Source of the DNA: Parus major
Lineage: Eukaryota > Chordata > Aves > Passeriformes > Paridae
Direction of reading: 5' to 3'
NCBI RefSeq assembly: GCF_001522545.3
Contig: NC_031769.1
Location: 24,165,617 to 24,229,616 of the forward strand
Length of the DNA: 64,000 nucleotides
The notes below the pieces were generated by a model that did not search any database, was not told the origin of the DNA, and saw only the letters and a program-made list of their open reading frames with translations. This document shows, in pieces, positions 22,201 to 48,300 of this stretch (positions are counted from its first letter, which is position 1; each line of letters opens with the position of its first letter). The translations under genes were made by a program, and so were the position numbers.

Positions 22201-24595
22201 TGGAAGTAAAGCTGCTTTTATTAGGCTGACTTGCCTGGCCACCACTGAAGTGCTGTGCAGGCAGTGTGGTATTTCTACACCTCAAGACATGTGCTTGTGT
22301 CATTGTTAGACCTGGGTGACTGCAGCAGGCTGGCCCAAGCTATTTTCTCCCTGGTTAGGGTGTTGGGCCTGTTCTGTAAACTCTATTTCTGCTCATTGCT
22401 GTAGCATTGCAAGTCGTGAATATATAGGGCCTCTAAAAAGGTGAAGAACGGAGAATTAGGAAAAAGTGAAAGTCTCAAAAATAGAAAATGAAATATACAA
22501 CACTGCAGGCTACTTTAGTCCTAAAAACACTAGTGCTTATACTGAGAGTGTGAGGAGAGCAGCGGCTCCTTGTCCTGTTCAAATCAGCCAAACATACTGA
22601 CTTTAATCACCTCCAGCTTGTATCTTCCCATTTCTTCACGGGTGGGTTGCTGCACCCTTGCAGCTTCCCATTAAAACTCCCTGTTGGGTTTCAGTTTTCC
22701 CCAGGAGACCAGGGCCAGGGTGTGAGGAGGGAGCTGCACCCTCTCACTGCAATGCACAGAGTTGCCCACTGTCTGCATTTCACCCACTGCCCTCAGCAGT
22801 GCTGCTGGGGGTTGCTGGGAGTGGAGCTTGTTCAAGGTCATGGGTTCAAAATACACAGTGGAACAGAAACCAGTGATAAAAAGCTGAATGGCATTAGATG
22901 TCTGTATTTCAGTGTAAACAAATGCTTTTGTATTTTTTCAGCTTCTCAAAAATTATTTTGCAATGGCATCTCTTCTGCTATGGCTGTAGTCTGCTGCAGG
23001 GATACCACAAGAATTGAGCTTTTACTAGAATTACTGAGCAGCTTTCCTCTAAAACCTGCCAGCCCTTAGCTGTCATTAACATTCAGAGGTGCTTGACACT
23101 TGAGATCAGGGTTCCTCATACGTTATTGCTTCTCTCAAAGCCTCCTGTCCTCTTGAGCTGCTACACCTTCACCTCCTGGCTCATGGACTGGTGGTAAGAG
23201 GTGGGCAGTGTCATTTTTGAGAATGAATTGTGTTCCACTTCCAAGAGAAAGAAGAGGAAGAAATGCCACTCTTGCACATAGTGCAGAATGTACTGGTGTA
23301 CACTTGTACTGTTCTACAGTAGTATGGAAGAGGATCATCATGTAGTTGGGTGTCAGTATTCTAGCAAGGAAACACTTCTTTGTGTGTTTTTAACCCCAAC
23401 TTTGATTTTTATTGAGCACTTTCAGCAGTTTGTTTCTGAGCAGGATGACAGGTGAAATCCAAGGAGACTTGCCCACTCACTAGAGTGGAGTGTGGGTCAT
23501 CTGCAGATGGCACAGTCTCTTTTGTTAACCTCCCTGTGGATTTTACTGGACTTTTTTCTGTACCTGTGAAACCGATTTTTTAAAGCTGTAGTATCTTAGT
23601 CATGACATTCAACCCTCCAAACCCTCAATACAAAATGAGCTTTCTGTTACTAATCAGCTGTACCAGCTGGTACTTTTTGCTTTTAGCATTAAGTAATGAT
23701 TTTAAAAAACGCACATCTTCCAGGAAGGTTTGGTGGTAGTGCCTTGGGCTGCCTGTTTCTTTGGGAAGTGTGGATTGTGTTAAGAACAAGCTGTAGGGTT
23801 TGTGGAACCTGCTGAGTTAGCGGGTCTCTTATTCCAGAGAGGTGAGGAAGGCTCACAGCTCACGAGATCAGATCCAACCCACGTAACCCAGGAGCTCCTG
23901 ATGGGTTTCCAGTGGGAGCTTTGCCACTGCCACCAGGGGAAGTGGATTTGGGCCCTGTGCAGAAGTGTCTGAAGGAAAGGGGGATCTCAGGGCACCAGGC
24001 ATAAGGAGTAACCAGCCCATTAAGAAGTGAAGAGTGCACAATGAACATCTTCTGACTCTACACTTTCCCATACACATTCACTCAACAACTGCTTTCATAT
24101 TTCCCAGTCACGTTGCAACGGTATCTCACTGGTCACTGACAAGTGTTACACATATTGCTAGAAGACCAGGCAGCTAAAAGACTAAAATGCACTGTGCTTA
24201 CTGTAAAAATTGGCTTCTTACATTGTTTCTTTTTATATGGTTAAAGAGATAGTTGTGCTTCAGATTTTTTCCTTTTTCTGTTCTTTTTTTAAAGAGGTCA
24301 AATGTATACGAAATGCATGTTACCCTGAACTTTTTGTTTGTACATCTTGGTGTCTGACCACCTGCATGAAGGACACAGTAGTGCCATGTCTGAGCTTGTT
24401 CTCTTGTGCTTGGTTGATATGAACTTCTCTAGATTGTTGAGTTTTCCCCAAGATAACTTTGTTTAATATTTAGTTATTGGGAGACATCAAAAGAAAACAT
24501 CATGGTGGCCCTTTGTTTTCTTACAAAGTTGAAATACAAACAAAGCCTTGTGGTTTAATTTGTTAGTGTAAATAAATTTCTTGCCAATGAGTATT
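19226..24595 (+). other. PPP1R9A: PPP1R9A 3' untranslated region (approximate end)
   Basis: After the stop codon there is about 5.4 kb of AT-rich, ORF-poor sequence that I assign to the 3' UTR. A cluster of AATAAA signals follows at 24571-24576, 24618-24623 and 24704-24709, with a GT/T-rich stretch just after the first one. I saw no good canonical signal nearer the stop. A long 3' UTR is usual for this gene. The exact cleavage site is uncertain by a few hundred bases, and proximal sites with variant signals cannot be excluded. Confidence 0.5.
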
Positions 24596-24709
24596 ATTGT
24601 TGTTAGACAACGAATGCAATAAAATGAGAAATCCTGAATCTTTATTAGAATTTGTAATGAGTCCTCACTTTTCTGCCCTTTCCTTGGTCATTCCAGAAGA
24701 AATAATAAA
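24571..24709 (+). promoter_or_regulatory. Cluster of three AATAAA polyadenylation signals
   Basis: Perfect AATAAA hexamers occur at 24571-24576, 24618-24623 and 24704-24709, with TATTGTTGTTAG shortly after the first. They lie at the expected right end of the PPP1R9A transcript, and the next gene is convergent, so they plausibly end it. In AT-rich DNA such hexamers also occur by chance; the clustering is what gives them weight. Confidence 0.45.
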
Positions 24710-24898
24710 TGGTGAGGATGACTGGACAGCTGCATGGGTCAGGCTAGGGGGTCAGGTGAATATGTACCTTGCCCTGCTTGTTCTTTGCTTCCTTCTGCTC
24801 AACTGAAGATTATTTTAATCCCAGCTCTTGGCCAAATTGGCATGATTCATAAGCCTCCAAGTGGGTCTCATTTATACTCTAACTACGTAGAAAGAAGT

Positions 24899-24921
24899 AA
24901 AAAAAAAAAAAAAAAAAAAAA
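24899..24921. repeat. Poly(A) run of 23
   Basis: Uninterrupted run of A's just beyond the PPP1R9A polyadenylation signals. It is a simple repeat or the tail of an unrecognisable old retroposed sequence; no retroposon body can be identified next to it. Confidence 0.85.
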
Positions 24922-27168
24922 CTTTAAGGAAAAAAATTGTATTTTTTTCTTCATATGTAGATAAAATTTAGCATGCAGTCTTTTGCTGCAGGTTGATGTA
25001 AAAATAGGGTGTTTTCACATTGATACTGGTCAATGTTTGTGTGTTTAAAAGATCTGGATTGGTTTTGTTACATAAAAACATTTTACACTCAAGTGTAGGT
25101 TAGTTAAAATGGGCATTTTATACATTCAAAGTCCAGCAGTTCTTTTACTGAATGTGTTTAATACATCTTTTATTTATTTGATTTTAGTAAAGCACTAATT
25201 TAGGGAAAATTGAAGGGCACAGACTGTGCAATTTCTGTAGTTATTTCAGTGGGTTTACATCTGGCAGAATCTAGGCCAAATACTGTGCACTTAATCTGTC
25301 TAACCCAGTTTGTGTTTCCTAACGACTGAATCATAAATCTTGCCTTCCTCTAATACAGCCACCACTGCAAGAAGATAAAAAGAATCCTCAATTCATAAAA
25401 TTATTATCTTAATTAAAATAGATATACTAAGAGGCTCTAGGTCCACAGCTGACATGTAAAATGTGTCTGCTCAGCAGCTCCCTGGGCTGGTGCCATCTGT
25501 ACATGTCTTGTTTGTGCAGGTTGTCTCAGATAGCTACTGCTGGGTTTTGGAAATGCCCAGAACTGCTGCAGTCTCTGCAGCATCTTAAAGATGATGGGTT
25601 ATGCCCTCCTTGGGCTTCCAGGCCTGCATTTACTTTAGCATTAATTTAGTATTTATTTTTTTACTTTTAAATTTCATTTATATAAATATTTAGTATTAAT
25701 TTACTTTAGTATTGATTTAGTGTGCAGGTTACCTTGTAATTTGGAAGCCAGGCTTTGAACTGCTGCATCTTCCTGTTCCTACATCACTGCTGTTTCTGCA
25801 CTGAGGCTGCCAGGAGGTAGAAGCTGTCCCCCAGCACTTGCTGCTCAACACCTGCCCAGCACCATGGGAACACTGGTGTCCCTGCTCCAATTCCCACCTC
25901 TGGATACCTGTGGAGGAGGTTGGCAATGGGCTTCCTGCCCTGCCTGCCTCAGGTCAGAATGTTACTGGAACAGCAGATGGCTATGATGTCTCTTCTCTCA
26001 AATGCTGTGATAAAAGAGAAGGCCCCTTGCTTGCCCATGGTTCAGCTTTAGGCACACCGACAGAAACTCCTCAGCACAGGAGCAGTTCAGAACAGAAAAG
26101 AAAAGCCAGTGACGAGTGAAGATAGTCTTGATTTTCTGAAAGGCCAAAACAAATTTAAAAAATAGAAGTTTGACAAGATCCAGCAACATGTAGGTTTTCT
26201 CATTTGAAGATGCTTTAAGCAACAGTAAAATAGGAAAATAATGCTTTGATGGGTTACTTCTGCACTGTTGAGGGAAGTGGCTGTTGCCCTTCTACAACCA
26301 AAGAGTAAATCCAGGACCTGCAGAGTGGCTGATTGGCATTTCAGCTGTGTCACTGCCATTAACATAGGATGTAACTGTTTAGAACATAGCAATTCAGAAC
26401 AAAAAGTGGCAGAAGCCACTGATGGCTAATCACAAATGAGTGAATAGCCAAACCTATCCTTACTGTGAGAACTTCTTTCAGAGCAATTCTTTCAGCTGGG
26501 GCTCTGGAAATGACATCAGTTCTTCAAGGCTGAAAATGGATTACAAGTTCCTGTAAGAAAGTACATCACTTAGGAGGGAAGCTGCAAGTGTCCTGCAGGG
26601 AGAGGAGTTACTAAGGAAGGAGCAGGAAAGCCAGTTAGGTAATGCCAAAGTACAGCAAAGAGATGAGACAAAAGCTGCCCTCATTTAGGGCTGGCTCTGC
26701 TCTGTGGAAGGGCTGCAGGCCATGGGCAGCAAAAGACTCAGAACTGCGATCCAAACCGAAGAGTCCTTGCACCAAAGCCTTCATGGGCAGACAGTGAAGC
26801 CTGCGCAGTGCTCAGGTCCCCAGATAACTGAGCATTTGGGAGAGGAGCTGTGAGCAGTTTGTGCATGGACCTGCTAATGCAGAGCTGCCCCCCAGAGACA
26901 CATGCATCAGCTGTGGGATTACCTGACACCAAGTGTGCCCCTCGGCCACCACTGACCCCTGCAGCACATGCTGTTTGGTACAAAACATCACAAATAACAG
27001 GACCACTGGGGGTAGGCAGGTGGTACGAGCTGTCTGCCGTGGCAGCAGAGGGCAGCTGCTGGCATTTGGAAGGGCCAGCGTGGCACTGGCTGTTCTTCAG
27101 CCTCACACAGCTTCGTGTGCCCAGGGATGTGCCTTACACCACGGTGTCTGTGCCAGTGAGCCAGTGGC

Positions 27169-27179
27169 GGGGGGGGGGG
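27169..27179. repeat. Poly(G) run of 11
   Basis: Eleven consecutive G's inside GC-rich sequence. This is a likely sequencing or assembly weak point, and an indel here would change the overlapping open frame, which is one more reason not to trust that frame. Confidence 0.8.
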
Positions 27180-28564
27180 ACTTGGGGTGGAGCAGAGGCT
27201 TTCTGGGGGCAGGAAGGGATGTGGCAAGACCCACAGCCCACTCAGCTGTGCAGAGGAAGAGGGATGACACCCACCTTCCCATACAGCAGCACAGCCCAGG
27301 CCACAAGCCCTGGCTCTGACTTCCTGCTCATTAGAGCTGTCCCTTTGGCTCAGGAAAGGAGCAGTTTCTCCTTTCCTACCAGTGGGTGAAAGCCATTAGG
27401 CTTGTTAGAAAGGAAAGGTGCAGGAGCCAAGAGGTGTCAGTACACACACATTTACTGTCCAGGGCCACTGCTCACCCAAAACTCAGCCTGCAGTACTGCC
27501 TCTTCTCAGCCAGAACAGCAGAACACAGACACAGGAGAGTTTGCACATACTCCAAAACCTATCTCAGTGTTTGGGCCACTACAGAGCAGGTTATTTGGTC
27601 TGTCTTAAAGGCAGAAGCACTCCTGTGTTTTTTGGACTTCCCCTCTACTCTTCAGAGTAGAGGGGCTGTGGCTGGTGCTGCAGCAGGCGGCAGGAGGGAG
27701 CAGCAAAGCCAGCTTAGCAATCGGCACCCAGGGACTGGCTTTCTCTTCCCATGCTTGCACTTCAGGAGCAGCCTTTCTTCTCCACAGTGGTGGAAGAACT
27801 GCAGTGAGGAAAAGCTACTGCATCAGCTGAAGAATGGAGAGGGGCTGGTGGCCCTCAGGGACCTCTGTGGCAGCATTCGGAGGGGCTGCCAAGATGCTGA
27901 AAAGGGCCAGTGCAGGCAGGACAGTGGCAACCCCAGCAGGAGAGATCCCATGTCTAACACAGAGCTTTTAGCTGAACGTCAGCAACTCTCACAAAACTGG
28001 AGAGCTGATCACAGGTGGGAACTCTCACAGAAAGCACAGCAGGAGCTGCTCTGAGGATAAGGGCATCTACACTAATGCAAGAAAAGCTCGCTCCACGAGC
28101 TCCAGCTTCAAAGGATACTGAGTTCAGTTCATTGCTAATGACATCATCCCAAAAACACTAGCTGAAGGAAACCTGGGGGGCTTTTGGCAGTGCAAAATGT
28201 CAGCAACTGATGCCAGGTAAACATGAAGGGCTGCCTGGTGCACAGCTGTGCCGCAGGAATTGCTCCACACCGGCTGAAATTAAACACAGAACATGCGTGA
28301 CCATGGCTCAGGGGAATAGCTGCCAGGTGCCCAGAAATGCTCCCTTTGGGGTGACAGACAACAGGAACTTCTAATGCACTTCCTGCTGAAGGTGTGCAGG
28401 AGGTGTTTCCTACTCTTTAAGAAAAAAAAAATGCTTTTCTAAATTCCCTTCTCCCAGTAAGAAACCTCTCCAAAGCAATTCCCTACTCTTTTCTCAATAG
28501 ATTAAAACAAATTTATGAAACTGAAGCAACATTAGGAAATGGCTTTAAGGGGGAAGGGGAAATG

Positions 28565-29089
28565 AATGAGACTAAAATAACATTTATTCTCTTTCCAGTT
28601 ATTTTGGAAGCATTAGGGAAAGCCAACAGGAAGGTTTGGAAGAAAAACCCCTAGAACAAGTCCCTTGGAAGGCCCAGGTGTCAGTGACAAGAATGCACAC
28701 CACACCGGTAGCCAGCAATTCTCATTTACAAAATCAGATTTCTCATGGGGGAAAAAAACAACCAAACAACAAACCAGAAATCCAGCCAGCACATTGTTCA
28801 GTGTCTGACAGTTTAGTCATTTGCAATACAAAACTGAACTTCAAGGCTACCCTGTGTTAACAACATAGGGTCCTCCCCATTACACAGATAAACTGATTTC
28901 TCACCTTCAATTCCATTTCCTTTACTATTGTGTAGAAGTCTCATTTTGGAGAGGAAGGCTAAAATACATTTCCATTACTGTAGTTAACCCTTATTGGAAC
29001 AGTCTTGTTGTTAGCAGATCTAGCAGAAACTAAGTGAGTTCCCAAGGAATTAAATCCTTTCCACCGCAGCAGGTCTTCCCCGTGACGAG
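28565..29089 (-). other. PON2: PON2 3' untranslated region (approximate end)
   Basis: About 0.5 kb follows the stop on the minus strand and ends shortly after an AATAAA read from 28588 to 28583 (TTTATT on the plus strand). It is the only canonical signal I found in the interval. The length is similar to that of the mammalian PON2 3' UTR. Confidence 0.55.
28583..28588 (-). promoter_or_regulatory. PON2 polyadenylation signal AATAAA
   Basis: Perfect AATAAA on the minus strand about 500 bases after the PON2 stop codon. It is supported by position rather than by transcript data. Confidence 0.5.
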
Positions 29090-42854
<13,765 letters not shown>

Positions 42855-43649
42855 GGCCGCTCCGTCCCGTCCTGTCCCGTCCCGCCCCCGGGCCCGGCGC
42901 TGCCCCCCTCGCCCCGGCCCCGCCCGGCCGTGCCCGCACCCGCGGCACCGGGCCAGCCTGTGCCTCCCTGCGGCCTCCGGGCTACGGCTCCCCCGGAAAG
43001 GCAGGAGCTCCCACTCCCTGCTCCGTTATAAAAAAATATACGCCTTGTACAAAAGTAAGTGTGTCGGACCAAGACTGCGTGATGCGGAACGTTCAGGTGC
43101 TCCGTGTACGCCTCTGCTGGAATGTGCACGCTAATATGTGCACATACCAAATACCAAAGCTCCCCCCGCAATGATGTTTCTTCCACTGCCACCCTCCCAC
43201 CGATACCTTTCTCCTCTGTGCAGGAGAGGGGCTGCAGAACCCACCTCGGGGCTCCAGGATCCCTCCATGCAGCAATCGGCTTTTGCATCATCTTTAGTGC
43301 TGGCCTCCCTGTGCTTTCTGCTTTTTGGAGGAACGCACTTGGCAGGTTAATGGCCCCACTCAGCAGTTATCTTTCCCTTCCCTGCTCAGTGAATGTCCTC
43401 CCCTGCACACATTCCTTTGCACTTTTCTGAACATCTGAGCAATCACTTAAAAGGGCTTTTCTGCTCTTTTTGCCCTCGCCCTCAAGGCCAAGCAGATGCT
43501 CCGCACTTAGTAGTACTTCAAATAAAGCGTCTCAGGGAAGAGAAGTGACTCTAAAATACCTTTCCCTCTCAGTTTTGGAATACTCCTTGACCCTTTTCTA
43601 GTCCTTGAAAACTTTGAAATTATAGATAGATGAGGCTTTTTGGGAGGAA

Positions 43650-44610
43650 TGCATGGGGTTATTGTGACCCAAGTGCAGGATCTGGCACTTGGCCCTTGTT
43701 AAACCTCATACCATTGGCCTCAACCTATTGATTCAATCCAGATCCTGCTGCAGAGCCTTCCTACCCTCCAGTAGATCAACACTCACACAAAGCTTGGTGT
43801 CACCTCAGACTTACTGAGGGTGCACTATATCCCCACATCTGGATAATATATTAAATATATTAATCAGGACTATAGATAATAAATATAAATAATAAATATA
43901 TTAAACATTTAATAAATATATTAAACAGGACTAGCCCAAATTCTGAGCCCCAAGGAACACCACTCATGACTGGCCACTAGCTGAATTTAACTCCTTGCAC
44001 CAACACTTTTTGGGTCCAGCCATCCAGGTATTTCACCCAGTGGACAGTGTACCCATCCACACTGGAGAAGTTTCTCCAGAAGAATTCTGTGTGAAATGAT
44101 GTCAAAGGATTTATAAAGTATAGGTAGACACATCCACAGCCCCTCCCTCATCCACTGAGCAGGTCACTCTGTCACAGGAGGAGACCAGGATGGGCAAGCA
44201 GAATTTGCCTTTCACAAGCCCATGCTGGCTGGGCCTGATCCCCTGCTTGTTCTGCACATTGCATTTGATGGCCTTCAGGATGATCTGCTCCATGATCTTC
44301 CCTGGCACTGAAGACAGGCTTGACAGGACTGCACTGCAATACTCCCGTTGTGTGAGCCTCCTCACCCTGTTTCCATTCTAACAACTGTATCATGGTTTTT
44401 CCTGCTGCATGATGAATTCCTGCTCCTCCTGTTTGTTGCCCATGCTGTATGTACTGGTGCAGATGTTCTTGATTTGGGCAATTGTTAGGGTAGAAGCCCT
44501 AAGTCCTGCATGAGCACTTTCACACATCTCTGTGATTTCTAACACCTCGATGACACCTGCATCTTTGCTGCCATGTGAATCTCCATCCACCTCCATCCCC
44601 CTGCCACAAA
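43650..44610 (-). mobile_element. Degenerate CR1 LINE with internal deletion
   Basis: Read on the minus strand, the part at 44111-44330 encodes SVPGKIMEQIILKAIKCNVQ, SQHGLVKGKFCLPILV and VDEGGAVDV, typical of the CR1 reverse transcriptase. Further 3' sequence (43650-44110) matches CR1 segments around the palm motifs at the DNA level. Right of about 44390, the sequence jumps to the upstream endonuclease/linker region (the strand around CTCCTGTTTGTTGCCCATGC), so roughly a kilobase or more of the element is missing in between. Stops and frameshifts show it is dead. An AT-rich expansion interrupts it at 43835-43930. Confidence 0.88.
43835..43930. repeat. AT-rich expansion inside the CR1 copy
   Basis: A cluster of ATATTAA/AATAAATAT units lies between CR1 segments that are normally contiguous. 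The CR1 word ATATTAA..CAGGACT appears on both sides (ATATTAATCAGGACT at about 43857 and ATATTAAACAGGACT at about 43918), which suggests local tandem duplication rather than an inserted element. Confidence 0.7.
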
Positions 44611-45017
44611 GGCAGCAGACTAAGGGAACATGCTGGCACACTATCCATCAAACACTGATGTACTGTCTCCAGGTTTATCTCTAGCTAGACTGGTTCTATC
44701 CCCTTTCCCCTTCAAATCTAGTTTAAAGCTTTCCCAAAGAGCCTTTCTAACTGGGCAAGATCTTTGAGATCAGGCATATCCCTTCTGTCACAAACATAAC
44801 TGCTGTCATGTAGATTGAGCCATGATGACAAAATACAGATTCTGCTGATTTCTTATCTCAGGTTTCACACCAAGACCACTTTCCTGGCATAGTATTTTTC
44901 ATTTATTTACACTGCAGTTTAATTTGCAAAAGCACATACTGTTTAGTGTCCGGAACTCAATTTTGAGACAGTTCATCTGATAAAATGTCGATGTCTGCAG
45001 AGGAGATGAAGGCATCA

Positions 45018-45075
45018 GAGCTGGTCATAAGATTGCCATACAATCTTATGCAGCTGGTCATAAGGAGTGGCCATA
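45018..45075. repeat. Tandem duplication plus inverted repeat at the CR1 border
   Basis: GCTGGTCATAAG occurs at 45020-45031 and again at 45053-45064, each followed within a few bases by GCCATA. Between them lies CATAAGATTG-CCATA-CAATCTTATG (45026-45050), a perfect 10-bp hairpin. The inverted piece is a reversed copy of the duplicated sequence. Confidence 0.85.
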
Positions 45076-45330
45076 CTGTGTCAGATCAAGGGTTCAGCCC
45101 AACAGCTAACAAAGGCAGTAAGCAGGGGCTTAGGAAGAGTAAGGAAATGGGGGGAAAACTGGATAAATCTCCCAAGCTTCTTTCCTAACTCTTAATTCTT
45201 TTTAGCTCAGTATGATGTGCTTTACCATTTTAGTAACCCCTAACAGAGTTATCATTCAGGTACTTTCCTGTCTTTCTTTGAAGTGAGTTGTGCTTTTTCA
45301 ATACTTCTTGCTGATCTCAAGCCACCTAGG
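45051..45330 (-). mobile_element. Old CR1-like 3' fragment
   Basis: GTCATAAGGAGTGGCCATAC followed by TGTGTCAGATCAAGGGTTCA resembles the widespread amniote CR1 3' sequence (CATAAGAACGGCCATACTGG, GTCAGACCAAAGGTCC) that I know from turtle and crocodile repeats. Later words (CCCAAGCTTCTT, then TAACCCCTAACAGAGTTATC) follow in the right order but are diverged. Orientation is minus. The match is from memory and needs a repeat search. Confidence 0.45.
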
Positions 45331-48300
45331 CACCCTTTATGGTCACAGCAGGAAAACAGTTACTTTGAGGAAGCAATTCATATAAAAGGTGCCTAAAATA
45401 GATAAAGAAATCTTCCCTAGGAAGTGGACATTTCTCTGCATTCATCAGAAAGGAGCCTACAGTGACTAATTCAAGTGCAGAAATCTGCTCTGTAGATGCC
45501 TGAAGGTAGATGGAATGAATCTCCCTTGAAGTCTCTGCTTATCAAGTCACCCTTGACCGAAGGAATGCCCTGGGCTTCTCAGCAGCCTACCTCCTCATCA
45601 TGTCCCAGCCAGCCTGGGGTCTGCCCACTGGCACTGTCACATCCACTCTGGCTTTCCCTCACCAGCGCCCAGGCTGGCTTCAGCAATGCTGGAAAACTCT
45701 TAATTGCTTTTCGGTCTGTTGCAAATCCCCCTGTGTTCTTTGCTTTGGGACACTCAGGAGAGACCTGGGGGTGAGCCCCTGCCACACAGCATAATGACTA
45801 AAAGCAGAAATGAGTTGTGTGTAATCAGCTGGAGAGGGATATGTACCAAGCCTGGTAGTGAAGGAAATTAGCAGAGCAGGGAGACAAGAAAAGTCTTATG
45901 CTAATTTAGTCATTTAGACTCCTGTACAGTCAATGAAAGAAAAGAAACCCTCAGTAAACAAGTCCAAGGGTGGATTTATTCCATCTGGGAAAGCATGCAT
46001 GAAGTAGGACAAGTAGCAGTCTGTAGATGCCTAGGCTTCCTCTTTCCCTGTCTCTCCTGACTGATCGAAATGAGACTGCTTACTGAGAGGATAAAAGGGG
46101 GCTTTTAAATTACTTAAGGTAAAGGGAAATTTTTCTACTACAAATTTTTGAAATCTTTCATTTGGAAAAGATGTGCCCTTTACATGTGCTTTTCTATCTT
46201 GTATCATCATCTTTTTTTTTAGCAGGTAAGATACAGAAGCTGTGTACACACAGATTTGGATTTCACAGCAATTTCATAATGCATCATTCTTGAGTCATTA
46301 ATGAAACATGATATGTTTTGCCAAACAAACTTTTAAAAAGCCAAAACTCTCTTTTTATCCAGATTTTACTCTCTCCTATAGTGATGTTGATCTGAAGTAA
46401 ATCCACTGATATCTGCATCACCGAAGTATTTACAATGAATTTACGCTAAAGATTAAAGGTCAGAATATAATTCTAGAGCACTTCTGGGGGGCTTACCTGA
46501 CTAAATACAAAAGCCTACAATGCAGGTGTGATAATATCAAGTGGATCCTTCAGTTCGTGGAGGGCACTGAGGGCCCCAAGCTCTGGAGGGCATTGAGGGC
46601 AAGTCTGATCAACAGCTCTTGAGGAGTCAGGCAGTGCTTGGTGACCCATAGCTGCTCTGCAAATACTGGATGATATTCAGAAGAAGACATGTGGGTGTGA
46701 AGATAAAGAAGACATTGCTATAGTTTAACTGTAGAAACAAGCAGAAGATGTCAACAGTGTGGAAAGGTTCAAAGAGAGTCTAGTGAGATCTTAAACTGAA
46801 CTCACTGGTTTTGCTGAATTCATATTTTAAAACTGGATTAATGTAAAGGCCACATGCATCACACTGCTGCTGACATGCAGGTGCTGAACTAGCTTCAAGT
46901 AAAAATAAGAACTGGCAGGCAAGGAAGCTGTTTCCCACAAAACCAGGCAGAAATCACAAGCAAAGCCTGTGGTTTGCCAACTGAAAGATGAGGGAAAGAT
47001 GAGGCTACTAAAGCTGCAGATCATGGAAATTACAAGATTCTCTACAAATGCTGTGGCCTAAAACCACTTTAACCCAGTTAGCTGATCAAAGGGAAATTGC
47101 AAATGGCCTACTCAAATATCTCAGCAATTTCTTAAACCTTGCATTCCTTAGCCCTGTTAGAGCTAAAAGCCACTTCTCAGCTCCCCATTCAAAAACCAGG
47201 AGCAGAAATTCCTAGAGCATCTGGAGACTACCACATTACCACAGAGCAAGGCAAAGTCCCTGCTCACACCCTACCAGTGCATGTAAATACAGTGTCACCA
47301 ACCACTTAGAAAACATGAGTTCACTACTATCACCTAATAAAGAGATTGGTACCTCAAGGCATTCAAGAAGACATATGCATAGTACCCTTTACAATGAAAA
47401 AGGTAAAAACATTCCTGCAGTGACAGCAAGATATATTGATTTTCTCAACTGCTGACAAAAATACCTGTCACAGTGACATCAGCAGATTTGTGAGTGAGGG
47501 TGCTGAAAAGGCTTTTGCAGAAACAGTCTGGCTTTTAGCTCTGTCCTGCTTCAAAGCAAGTGAAAGTCTCTACCTGGCCTTTGAAAAGCTGGGTGAAGAT
47601 TCCAGCACTGCCAGCCATGAGCAGCCCAGAGGCATCTGCATAAATTTGGGTATCCAGATAAGTTTCTGAGTATATTTTGGTTCTTTCATGATGATGTGGG
47701 GTAATGAAAAGGTTCTTTGTGATGACAAGATGTCAAAACATGTCACTGTCAAAAACAGCCTCAAGCAAGGCTATGTCCAAGCCCAGCTCTTGTTTATTGC
47801 CTTCATGCAGCAGATTTTGTTGCTGCATCTGGAAGAAGTGGCAAAGCAAGCTGCTTTAATTATTTTATAGGTGGCAGAATTGCTCAGCTGGAGAGATGCC
47901 AGGGTAAATCGAAAGTCAGAGAGGTCCTCTCAGGCAATCTGCCCTTCGGTGCTGACAGGGTGCTGGGTGTGCAGGATAGTACTGGTGGTTTTCACTGCAC
48001 AGCCACAGTTCAGCCCTGTCACAAGCATAAAGAAAATAATGCTGTCTTTTTTCAGCCAGAAGCATGCTGAGCCAGTAGTGTGCCTTGGCAGTACAATCCT
48101 TCAGTCTTGCAGGTGACATTCTGCTATCGTGGCAGCAAGCTCCTCAAACACTGCGACTGATAATTCAGCTGAGGGAGAGGGCCATGTGGCTTTTGAAAGA
48201 TTAAAGCTGTGTATAAAAGCAAGGAGATTCCTGACTTCAAAGACAAGTAAAGGAGAGCATGTTCCTGTCATTATCACTCCTCTGTACGGTTAGACTCTCA

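Larger units (their letters stand above)
24596..28564. other. Spacer between convergent PPP1R9A and PON2
   Basis: About 4 kb between the presumed 3' ends of two convergent genes. It starts with an A-run of 23 (24899-24921) and an AT-rich low-complexity patch (about 25640-25720). The part from about 26.7 to 28.05 kb is GC-richer, with an 11-base G-run at 27169-27179 and overlapping open frames on the plus strand (26850-27389 and 27386-28054). Their translations look like shadow frames of GC-rich DNA, and I recognise no protein. No second paraoxonase or pseudogene was found. Confidence 0.5.

Noticed and set aside
26850..28054. Two overlapping plus-strand open frames (179 and 222 codons) between PPP1R9A and PON2
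   Set aside because: The translations are compositionally odd, match no family I know, cross an 11-base G-run, and are mirrored by minus-strand frames. No splice or promoter signal supports a gene.
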